Assembly (NCBI RefSeq): GCF_902167145.1
Contig: NC_050101.1
Location: 131,408,990-131,472,989 of the forward strand
Length of the DNA: 64,000 nucleotides
Source of the DNA: Zea mays
Lineage: Eukaryota; Streptophyta; Magnoliopsida; Poales; Poaceae
Direction: 5' to 3'
A program made the translations under genes and the position numbers. Positions 31,901 to 43,900 of the stretch are shown here, piece after piece. The notes under the pieces were generated by a model. It did no database searches, was not told where the DNA came from, and worked only from the letters and a program-made list of their open reading frames with translations. Each line of letters begins with the position of its first letter. The first letter of the stretch is position 1.

Positions 31901-34900
31901 GAAATTACACAGCTGCAAGAATTAGAATAGAATGTGCTTGTATATCAGGCTACGACTATATCAGATCAGGATCACACTGTTCTTCTATAATATAGGAAGA
32001 CAGCTGGACGCATTTGCTGCGGGTGTCCATCTTCATGCGCCTGCAACTGATTCAGTAGAGGTATGTGCGCATCTAGACTTGGAGAAGGGCCACCAGATCA
32101 ACTTCCTCTGTTCTGGTGGTGTGTTGCTCTGTTGTGATTGTTAGAATCACTGTATAGCGTGCCTATATGGCTAGGATGGATAGACCGATCTCAAATAGGC
32201 AATGATCTCCGTTGATAGATAGCTCGATCTATATTAGACAATTTTTTCTGTGTTTTCAGCCTCATTAATGGGTCCTTGTAACTCTTGATGTTTTGGTCTC
32301 TGGGACCTTCTTTCTTCTTAATTTAATGATGCGCAGTTCTCCTGCGTATTCGAGAAAAAAAGAATCTCCCCTGATTAGTTAGATCGATCTCTATTAGGCA
32401 AGAATCTTTGTTGATAGATAGATAGATCTCAATTAGACAAGGATCTCTGCTAATTGGTTATGTTTCCATAAACCCTCGGGTATCCTTGCCTATATATGTG
32501 TAAAACCATATCTTCTACAACCACATCGATAGCCTTTCTATCATGGTATCAGAAGACGGTTATGATAGCCCTCGCTTCCACCCAACCCTACCCACTGCGC
32601 TCCATCCTCCTCTACTCTCCCGCGACGCCTCATCTCCACCATGTCATCGACGCAGGCAGCCCCTAGTGAGGTCGAGCTCACTACTGCTCATGCCCCAGAA
32701 GAGGTTGTGCAGCGTGCCAAAGAGGACGCTACTGCCGCTGAGGAGAGGACCAACCTAGTCACCAAAGCCACCGTCGCCGCCAAAGCTGTTGCTGACGCCC
32801 GTGCACGTGTCCTCGTCACAGCCAAAGCCCTGGAAAAGGAACAAGCAATCGTCGCTGCCCTAGAGTGTGTGGCCGCCATTGCTGTCAAGCTGATGCAACC
32901 CCCAATCTCCTTTTTTGACTTCGAGGCCGCTGCGATCCATGATGCCTCCATCATTGCCAACCTCCACACGCAGGATGTTGGTAACCAAAACATCCGATCA
33001 CTCCCCTCTCCACCATCTACCCCCGGTGGCACGAACTCGTCCTCCTCACCCTCAAGCGCTACACCATCAACAACCACGTCCCGTCTGACACCGTCGATGC
33101 CCCCACCCCTGTATGGCAGCGCATGGACAACGTTGTACTATCTTGGCCCTTCGGCACCATCACTGTCGAGCTACAAGACATGGTTTGCGTCCGTGGCGAC
33201 ACAGCTCAAGACATCTAGTTCAACATTGAGGACCACTTCCAAGGTAACCAGGAGACTCGTGCCCTCACCTCAACGCCGCTTTCTGCACCTTCGTCCAAGG
33301 CGATCTCTCCATTAGCAACTACTGCCACAAGATGAAGGGCAATGGATGATGCTCTAGGGGACCTTGGCGAAATCATGCCCGGCTGTATGCTAGTCCTCAA
33401 CCTCCTTCGCAATCTCAACAAGCAGTTCGAGCACATGAAGATTCATCATGAGGCACACCATGCCATTTCTGTCGTTTGAGATCGTCCACAACGACCTTCT
33501 ACTCGAGGAGCTCACCATGGCTAAGGAGGCCTCTACCTCGAATTCTATTGCCTCCCTTGCCACCTCAATGTCGGTGCAACAGCAGCAGTCTGATACCACC
33601 TCCACCCCCATTGCCCCGAAGTAGTCGCGACAGCAGCCTGGCAGCTCCAACTCCAAGTGGCGGTTAGAGAGGTGCACCCTAGCCGTCAATCTACAACCCC
33701 TGGATCAACCAGATCACCATGTCACTTGCACCAGCCCCTAGTGCCTCAAAGCAACAACCATATCTACAGCAGGCGCTATTGGTTGCTGCTGCTGCCCCAC
33801 ATGGCCTGCCTCCTAGCTTCATTTGTACGCCATCACCACCCCCAGTGTCGAACATGCAACAGCTCCCCCACACTCCGCAGAAGGTCACATCGTTGCCTTG
33901 GGCAAGTTCTTGAGATCAACAGTCTCTGGCTAACTCATTTAGCATAGTTGCTCTCAACCCTCTCACCGTCACAGATTGGGTGATCAACTCTAGCGCTTCC
34001 ACCACATGATACCCAATGCTAGTAACATCTCCTTGATTTGACCTCCAGATTGCACGTCTCTTTTCTCCGTCATTGTTGGAAAAGGATCCATTCTCCATGT
34101 CAAGTCCATCAGCCATACAGTTTTTCATGGACCGTTTTATCCTTAATAATATTCTTGTTGCTACTAATATTATCAAAATCTCCTTTTCGTTCGTCAGTTT
34201 ACCACTGACTGTTAGACTGCCCGTCTAGGGTTTGGGGTATTCCCCTTGTATTTACCCTCATACCCTCAGTGTAATGGGCCTGGCCCATTTCTCTACTACC
34301 TATTAAGACGGTAAGGGGTAGGCTGCCCCATTCCGTGTTCTGCCATTCCCATTCCGTCCTCACTGCAAAGCTCATTCCCATTCCCAGCTGCCTGTCTTTC
34401 TCATTCCCCCTCCCTGCAAAGCTCATTCACATTTCCATTCCCGGCTATCACGTGTCTTTCTCATTCTCCCTCCCACAAAGCTTATTCCCATTCCCACGTG
34501 CATCCCACGCCTAGCTAAAATTAAATTAAAAAAACAGGCTCCAAGGGGATTCGAACCCGCGACCTCTCAAATAAATGTGTTTGTAGCTACCACTACAGCA
34601 CATGTGTGTTTATGTCTACATCTATTATAGTAAAAACATATAATACATCTCTCCCGAAGCCCACCTGCTACCCTTGCACAATGTGTAGTAGTAGATAAGT
34701 ATCACTGAGATTATTAAATTATATTTTTGGATTGAGGGAGTAGTATTTAAAGAAGAGCCTTGCATGCAATTTCTTTTGTTTGAATAATGTTTTCAACTTA
34801 AATACTTTTTTTTGCATGTGTAACATTTATTCTCCATAATATTTTTCCATGGATCTAACTTATAAATCATTTTCATAAACCAATGTCAAAGGTGAATCCA

Positions 34901-37900
34901 TGTTTCTTACTTGGAAACCCCGAACAAACACCACTAGCACGAGGCGCTCGCGTTGGCGTCGCTCACCGACGACGAGAAGAAACTTAGCGACTGCCAGTTC
35001 GACCTCTGGAAGCAGTCCTACATGGCCCATGCGCCGCTGTGTACGGCAAGCTCCGGCGCAGCCGCCGCTTGGACGTGGTCCAGAGCGGCTGCACCGCGCT
35101 GTCCATCGTCAAACATGGGGACCCCATGGTCGTCGCCAATGTCGACGACTCTCGGGTTGTTCTGGGCATCGCAACCTACGACGACGCCATCACGCCGTCT
35201 AGCTCATCATCCATCTGAAGCCTAACCTGCCACGTAAGTCGCTACTGACCGGCCATGAATTCTTGTGCGCTGGAATGACGACCATTGTTTTTGTTGTGTG
35301 AGTGTCCTCGAACAAGATGTATGTAGAGGAGTAGCACATCCGGTGGTGCAACGACCAGGTGTACTACCTCGCTGATGAGCCCGGGGTGCACTTCATTTGG
35401 CAGCCCAGCCAAGAGTGATCGGTACTCACCATATCGCGCGCGTTCGACGACTATTATATCAAGGATTGTGGCGTCATCTCGACACCGGAGGTGAGCAGAG
35501 GTGGACCGACAACAATGACCACTCGCCATCGTCGGGGTACCTTTTGTGCCGGTCTGCCTTTAATTCTCTTCGCAAACACACACTTGCATTTTTTGTTTAA
35601 GCAAGCGTGTATGGTGGTGCGTGCCTGATGACTAACGATGTACGACGGAACTTCTACCGGCAGGTTGGCACGTGCTCTCCAATAATGAGACCATGCAAAT
35701 CATGACATATATCGAAGTCTGCATGATACTGATGGTTGCAATGTAGTAGTGAAACAACTAAATTAAAATAACAAAATTTATGTATGGCTAGGATTACAAA
35801 TGGATTATGAAATATTTTCTTATAACAATATAAGACACATTTTGTATATAAGTTATCATGGTATTATATGTTCCCGTTGCAACGCACGGGTACTGACCTA
35901 GTACTCATTCTATTAATACTACTCCCAACCCTGTTTAGGGTCATGGGCACATATTCCAACATGGTATCACAGGACTAGGTTTAGGGTTTCTCTGTTTTTT
36001 TTTCCAACAGCAGCCACAGCCGCCGTGGGGGGTTTCCTACACCCCCTGCAGCCGCCGCTGGCCCCAGCCGCCGGCCCTCCCTCCCTCCCTGCCCGCCGCG
36101 CCGCCAGCAGGCCCAGCGCCCCTTCTTCCCCAGCCGCCAGCCTTCCATCGTCGGCCCTTCCTCCCTCCCTGTCCAGCCGCGAGTTCGATAACAACGCCTC
36201 TCGCTCTTTCTTCCTCACTCATGGCGTCCAGTTGCGTCTCTCGTGCCCCTACACCTCTGCACAGAACGGCCGAGCCGAACGCATGATCCGCACCACCACC
36301 AATATGCTCCGCTGCCTCCTCTTCCAGGCGTCTCTCCCTGCCAGCTACTGGGCAGAGGCCCTGCACACTGCCACCCACCTCCTCAACCGTCTTCCCTCGA
36401 AGGCGGTGCGCCACCCTACCCCTCACTTCGCCCTATACGGCACAGCCCCTTCCTATGACCACCTTCGCGTGTTCGGCTGCGCCTGCTACCCCAACACTTC
36501 CGCTACCGCTCCACATAAGCTTTCTCCTCGCTCCACCCGCTGTCTATTCCTTGGCTACTCTCCTAACCACAAGGGGTACTGGTGTCTGGACCTCACCTCC
36601 CACCGCATCATCATCTCTCGTCATGTCATCTTCGACGAAGATGTGTTTCCCCTTGCTGGCTCCACCACACCCACCGATCTTGACTCCCTCCTTGAGTCCG
36701 ATCCGATTCCTCCCCCACCTCCGGCTCCCCGTCTTGCGTCGTTACCTGCTCCTCGTGCGGCCACTACGACCTCTTCCGCGCCACGCGCGGCCCCGCCTGC
36801 GCCACGCGCGGCCCTGTCGACCCCGCCTGCGCCACGCGCGGCCCCGTCGACCCCGGCTCGCTTCGCCAACCCCGCACTCGTCTACCATCGCCGCGGCCAC
36901 GCCACTACCTCGGCGCCCCCCGACTCGGGCCCGTCGACGAGCGCGGCCCGTTTCGCCGACCCCGCCGTCGTCTATCACCGCCGCGCGCCGGCCATACCCG
37001 ACGCTCTCGACGTCCCGGCGGTCCGCCCCGAGTCGTCCGTATACCACCCGGTCGCCATCCACCGCGACCCCGGGCACGTCCACCCGATGGTGACTCGGCG
37101 CGCCGCTGGCGTTCTCCGCCCCGTCGATCGGCTGATCCTGGCAGCTACTACGTCCAGCACCCCACCCGACGCTTCCCCGGTGCCCTCCTCCGTTCGCACT
37201 GCCCTCGCCGACCCACATTGGCGCCGTGCTATGGAGGAGTACGCGGCCCTCTTGGCCAACCACACCTGGGACCTGGTGCCGCGTCCACCAGGCACCAATG
37301 TGGTCACCGGCAAGTGGCTATTTCGCCACAAGCTGACCTCGGATGGCTCCCTCGACCGCTACAAGGCCCGTTGGGTCCTTCGGGGCTTCACCCAGCGCCC
37401 CGGAGTGGACTACGACGAGACCTTCAGCCCCGTCGTCAAGTTCGCCACTGTTCGCGCCGTCCTCTCCCTCGCCCTCTCCCGCGACTGGGCGATCCATCAG
37501 CTCGACGTCAAGAATGCCTTCCTCCATGGCACTCTGACAGAGACTGTCTACTGCAGCCAGCCCACCGGCTTCGTCGACGCTGACCGTCCGGATCTGGTTT
37601 GCCGGCTGAATCGGTCCCTGTACGGCCTTAAGCAGGCGCCACGGGCATGGTACAGTCGCTTCGCCTCCTACCTGGCCTCCATCGGCTTCGTCGAGGCCAA
37701 GTCGGACACGTCCCTGTTCATCTACCGGCGCAGCGACGACACCGTCTACCTCCTGCTCTACGTCGACGACATTGTGCTCACGGCATCCACCGCCGACCTT
37801 CTTCACCGCACAATCGTCGCCCTTCAGCGGGAGTTCGCGATGACGGACCTGGGGCCCCTACACCACTTCCTCGGCATCACCGCCGAGCGCCGTCCTCAGG

Positions 37901-40900
37901 GTCTCTTCCTCCACTAGCGCCAGTACGCCATCGACATCCTGGAGCGGGCTGGCATGTCTGACTGCAAGCCCTGCTCCACGCCTGTCGACACTCAGGCGAA
38001 GCTCTCTGAGGACAACGGGCCTCCGGTCGCCGACGCGACGTCATACCGGAGCCTCACCGGCGCGCTCCAGTACCTCACGTTCTCCAGGCCCGACATCGCT
38101 TACGCCGTCCAGCAGGTGTGCCTGCATATGCACACTCCGCGGGAGCCCCATCTCACTGCCCTCAAGCGGATTCTGCGCTACCTCCGCGGCTCCCTCGACT
38201 ACGGCCTCCTACTCCGCCCATCCCCGACGTCGGAGCTCGTGGTCTACACCGACGCTGACTGGGCTGACTGTCCCGACACGTGCCGGTCCACCTCCGGTTA
38301 CGCCGTGTTTCTGGGCGCCAACCTCGTCTCGTGGGCCGCCAAGCGGCAGCCCGTCGTCTCTCGCTCCAGCGCTGAGGCCGAGTACCGTGTCGTGGCCAAC
38401 GGTGTGGCAGAGGCCTCCTGGCTACGTCAGCTCCTCCACGAGCTCCACAGTCCCCTCCAGCGCGCCACCCTCGTCTACTGCGACAACGTCAGTGCGGTCT
38501 ACCTCTCCACCAACCCCGTGCAGCATCAGCGCACGAAGCACGTAGAGATCGACCTGCACTTCGTCCGCGAGCGTGTCGCTGCCGGTGACGTTCGGGTTCT
38601 CAGCGTCCCCACCACGCTGCAGTTCGCCGACATCTTCACCAAGGGGTTACCGTCGAGTGTCTTTTTAGACTTTCGATCCAGTCTCAACATCTGTACAGGA
38701 TAGAGTTGTGACTGCGGGGGGGTGTTAGACTGCCCGTCTAGGGTTTGGGGTATTCCCCTTGTATTTACCGTCATACCCTCAGTGTAATGGGCCTGGCCCA
38801 TTTACTCATTCTATTAATACTACTCCCAACCCTGTTTAGGGTCATGGGCACATATTCCAACACTGACAACAATTGCTCAATTGAATTTGACCCATTTGGC
38901 CTCTTTGTGAAGGATCTTCACTCTAGGAATATGATCATCAGGTCCAAAAGCTTGGGTCCCCTCTACTCCACGCGCCTTCTACAATCGTTGCCTTCGGCAT
39001 GTGCTTTCGTTGCTACTACTGCACCTTCCATCTGGCATCGCCATCTCGGTCATCCTGGCTTCGAGGATCTCTTGTCACTTGTTAGGTCATCCACTATTCA
39101 TTGCAATAAAAGCATTGATGCTTCTTTATGCCATGCTTGCCTACTGGGTCGCCATACTCGTTTTCCTTTTTTCTAATTCATCCTCATACTCCAAAAAAAA
39201 TTCTAAAACGCGCAGGAGAACTGCGCGTTAGATATATTAAGATAGAAGAAACACCAATGGTCTAAAGAAGACCAGAGTACAGAGTAAAACAAAAAGAAAA
39301 AAAAAGAAAAAAAAACATCCATCTAGAAGACAGCCAAAAGATGTCAACAACTGCCCCTAAACTAAGGCCAGATGGTGCACAGATCTTTGGCACCCACAAG
39401 ACACCACCTCTGAGCGTCGTCTTTGATGTTCTGTATAATCTGGTTGTCGCTAGGAGCATCCCCCTCAAACACACATTTATTCCACTACTTCCAAAGCCAC
39501 CATGCCACCAACATCACAAGGCAGTTAATCCCTTTGCGCAGCACATGAGGGACCTTGGCCTCCAAATTAGTATATTGTGATCTGTGGACCTCTCCAATCG
39601 CCAGTGTGATCCAAACCTTGGACTGATTTGCCATTCCATTCAAACCGGTTCTTGGATAGCTTGTGCTCTTTGGCAATGGCCTCCATAGTGGGTGATGGGC
39701 AGTCCACTCTTTTTTGGCATGACAGATGGATCCTGGGGCAGAGGATTGTAGACTTGGCCCCTCATGTTTTTAGTTTGGTTCCTAAAAGGCTGGTGAAGCG
39801 AAGGACAGTGGCTGATGCTCTGTGTAGCTCATCATGGATTGGGGATTTAAGGGGAGTGGTATCTTGGGAGGTCATTGCTGATTTCATTTTGCTGGCAGAT
39901 GTTGTGGCTGATGTTGATCTTCAACCGGGAGTTCCAGATAAACATTATTGGAGGTTCTCTTCCAATGGTATCTATTCGGCCAAATCTGCTTATGAGATAA
40001 TGTTCTGTGGTTCTACCTCCATGGCGGGCTTTGAAAGAGTGTGGAGCACCTGGGCGCCGCCGAAGTGTCAGTTTTTCCTCTGGTTGGTCCTACATAATAA
40101 ATGTTGGACGGCTGACCGGCTCGCTAAGAGGGGTCTTCCCCATCCTAGTTCTTGCCCCTTATGTGACCAGGAAGGAGAGTCTATTAATCACTTGCTTGTT
40201 TCTTGTGTCCTCGCGAGGCAATTTTGGTATCTTCTTCTCCAACGTGTCGGCCTGTCCGCACTCTCCCCCGGGATGGAAGATATCAATTTTGAAGCTTGGT
40301 GGAGTAGATCGGCTGAGGTTACTCCTAAGGACCTTAGAGATGGCCTTAACTCTTTGGTGATTCTTGGGGCTTGGACTATCTGGAGACACCGTAATGACTG
40401 TGTTTTCAATGGTGCTCAGCCTTCTATAGCTAGATTGCTTACCTCAGCCAGTGATGAGTTCAATATGTGGTGTTTTGCGGGGGCCAAAGGCTTGACCCGT
40501 CTTTCGGACCTAGCTTTTGTGTTCAACCCCGATTAGAAGGTGGTTATTACTAGTGTTGTTTGTGTGTGTTTGTGTGAGTGGTGTTTAGGTCATTGTAATT
40601 ATCATCCTTCTTTTAATGAAATGATACGCAGCTCTCCTGCGTGTTCGAGAAAAAAAACAAATATTATCTCCTTGTTTTGGATGATTACTCACACTTTCTC
40701 AAAACTTTTCATCTACAATTTAAGTTTGACACCTTCTCCACCTTGGCTAACTTTTCTAATTTTCTCCTTAAGTTTGTAACTAGCTTGGTCGCACCATAAA
40801 AAACGTCCAATGCGACAATGGTCACGAGTCCGACAACGCCTCTGCACGGTCCTTTCTCCTCACCCATGGTGCCCTGTTGCACATGTCGTGTCCCTACACA

Positions 40901-43900
40901 TTCCCCCATAACGACAAGGTTGGGCGTATGATTTTTTCGAACAACGCAGGAGAACTGTGTGTCATTTCATTAAGAAACGAAAGTACAAACAAACCTGAGA
41001 GGCAAAAGAAGCCCCTCAGGGAACAACCTGACACAAAAATTACATTTTAAACACACAAAAACACAACCTCCTGTTTAACACGGCAAAAGTTAGGACTCAA
41101 TAGGGGGCTGTTGGAGGAGGCCCTGGAGTCCACTAGCCCGGCTAGGCGTATGATTTATTCTATTTGCAACATCATCTGCTCCCTTCTGTTTCAAGCATCC
41201 CTTCCCCCTCGCTATTGGGGTGAAGGACTCCACACTGCTGAACTGCCTCTCCAACAAAACCCTTTTTCAACTCTTCACTGCAACAACCTTTACGCTACAT
41301 CGATTGAGGTCAACCAAGTAGCATGGCTACTCAAGTTGGCAATAACGTGTTTGCGCCCTCAACATTAGCCCCACTACAGGGTACACTCTCATCTCTTACT
41401 TATTTTCTTGTTCTCTTGTCCTTGCGTGCGAGTTTGTCTCTATGATGAACTTTGAATTTGTTGCGAGTAGCATAATCATGTTAATCTTGATTACATATGA
41501 CATATGGCATGTTACTCTATAATACTTTGTGGATTAATTTATGCTTCAAATTCCTACAAAATTCAACACTATCCCCACAGGTGATGGTACATCTTGTCAT
41601 GTTACTCGTAAGGGAACTTTTTCCTCTCATTATTATGTACCTAATATTTGTTTGGTCCCTCAGCTATAGATTAAAATGCTACTCATTGGTCAAATAGCTA
41701 ATATGAATTGCTTTATCAAATTTGATGATTCATCATGTTTTATTCAGAACCGTAGAAGTGGGAGTTTGATTGGGACCGATCATCACTAAAAAGATTCTTC
41801 TAACCTCTTATGTCTTGGGCATCTTCCTTCTTCGGCTACTTCTGCTCATGTGTCATCACCAACCTCATCTTTTTCCAAATGGCATGATCGTCTAACATAT
41901 ATGTGGATCTCGTTTGTCCACCCTTGTTCATCAAGGAAAGGATGTTTGGGACATGTTTCTATTGACTCTACTTTTCATTGCAAAGGTTGCAAGCTAGGTA
42001 AACAAGTTCTAGTTTGATATTACAGTAGCAACATCATTCTGCTAAGCCATTTGATCTTATCCATTTAGATGTATTATAAATATTTTGTTTTTATTGATGA
42101 CCATTCTCTCTATACATAGATTTCTTTCATGAAGCATCGCTCTCAATTGTGTTCCATTTATAAGTCCTTTTTTTGCAAGGTCACATTCAGTTTTTTGCAC
42201 CTATTAGGGTTTTTTGCTCTAACTCTGGTGGTGAGTGTTTTGTCCTATGCTTTTCGACAATTTTTCTCCTCAAAGGGTAGTCTTGCTAAGCTCCCTTGTC
42301 CTGGCGCTCAGGCTCAGAATGGTGTTGCTTAACAAAAGCATCCCCATCTTATAAGGACAACTCCCATACTTTTATTTCATCTTTTGTCCCTTCTCATGTT
42401 TGGAGTGAAGTTGTTTCTACGGATGTTTATCTCATCAATAGACAATAGGGTCTTCAAAACTGTCAAGCAAATGTCCTGATAAAGTCTGATTGATACCCCT
42501 CTAAGCTAAGATCATCTAAGAGTTTTTGGATGTACATGCTATGTTTTGCTTACACCACGTGAGCACACTAAGTTTAAAGGGGGGTGTTTAGTGTATGAAG
42601 GCACATCTACTAGAGGCCAACATGGCCCATGAGGCTCTATATATATACAGCTATCTCCACTAAGGGTGTTGTTATTATGGTTTCCTCAGGTTAGTAACAT
42701 GGATCATGAAGGAATTGGGAATTTGGGATATGATCAATTAGTCAATGAAGAAACTATATACTGAAAAGAGAGCTCAGTACAGAATCTGAAGAAAGAGAAC
42801 AGTAGAAAACTGAAACAAAGAAATTTCTTCAGCGTATATAAATTTAATACTAAAAAACACAACCTACCTGAAATGGATTAAGTTCGAGATAAATTTGAAA
42901 AGAGTGATAATATGATGGCATGGACCATGGAGGAGGATTGGGATATGATCAATTAGGCAATAACCAAACTATAAACTGAAAAAAGAACTCAGTACGGAAT
43001 CAGAAAGTAAGAGATCAAGAGAACAGTAGAAAAGTTAAATAGAAAAACTGGTTCAGCAAATACAAATGGGATGAAAAAACTTAGATTTCAGATAGGAAAA
43101 AATGTAAGTACAATGTCTCTAGCGGTGTCTCAGTTTATGTCATCAGAATATACAAATTTCTTACCTCCAATGTAGTCCATTAGTCTCAAAGCCCAAAGCA
43201 TTAATTTGAGAAATTAGACTGAGAAATCCTGGCTTGTCAGCTTGATTTTCAGGAGTTTTAAAGAAGCTCCTTGATATTCCAGAGAAACGTATATTATATG
43301 TTACAAAGAGCTGTAAAGATCATAATTAAAAAAATCAGTGTCACACCTTAATTTAGGATTTTATTTATTTTATCTGATTTTTCTTTTAGGCCCCGTTTGT
43401 TTCCCTTCATTTTGAGGAATTAGGATCTAACTTATGGAGTAGGCTATTTTTTAGAATGTGACATTCCACAACTTTCCAAAGTTTATATATAAGCCTATCT
43501 TAATTCATGGGTGAGAGATGGAAATTCATTTTATAGATTTTATATGCTACTTTTCTAATGTATAACTTATAGCACACTCTTTTACTTGCTTCTCTATAGC
43601 ATAAATGTAGTGTATAACTCTCTCTCATATGATTTAGGATAATATACAATATATTAACTTAATTAGTTTGTGTCTAAATTATGGTTATTAGAATGGAATT
43701 CAATTCCAACAAAACAAACGGGGCCTTAGAGATAGTCTTCTATTAAACAGCACCTCAGTAATAGCTTTCTGACACTTCAACGATTCATGATGAGAGCTAC
43801 AGAAGAAAGGAATGGAGTTAGTATACTGATCAGCTGCCATGTTTCAAATAAACAAATAGCACACTTTTCTATTCCATGTTTATCAAATTCTGATTCTTCT

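Larger units (their letters stand above)
34210..38862 (+). mobile_element. Nested inner Copia with 140-bp LTRs
   Basis: TSD CTGAC at 34205-34209 and 38863-38867. The 5' LTR is split by a Helitron (34210-34289 plus 35902-35961 = 140 bp) and the 3' LTR is 38723-38862 (140 bp). A primer site TGGTATCAC follows the 5' LTR at 35962 and a G-rich PPT precedes the 3' LTR. It interrupts the outer Copia between two halves of one codon series. Confidence 0.95.
32139..41370 (+). mobile_element. Outer Copia element, shredded by later insertions
   Basis: Pieces in order: LTR (32139-32543), primer site TGGTATCAGAAG at 32544, gag and protease (32641-34204), pre-integrase (38868-39185), integrase (40658-40934 and 41145-41370). 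Interruptions: a younger Copia (34210-38862), a pair of LINE tails (39188-40657) and a short non-LTR insertion (40935-41144). RT, RNase H and the 3' LTR are not found. It lies antisense to PA200 in its 11.3-kb intron. Confidence 0.75.

Noticed and set aside
33657..33947. Independent small ORFs around 33.4-33.9 kb
   Set aside because: They are frames of the broken outer Copia gag/protease.
34545..34605. Antisense tRNA gene in the Helitron
   Set aside because: B-box-like GGGTTCGAATCC and a GTAGTGGTAGC block are visible on the minus strand, but arms do not pair and spacing is wrong; kept only as a tRNA-like stretch.
39341..39580. Plus-strand 79-residue ORF
   Set aside because: It is the reverse strand of a truncated LINE end read on the minus strand.
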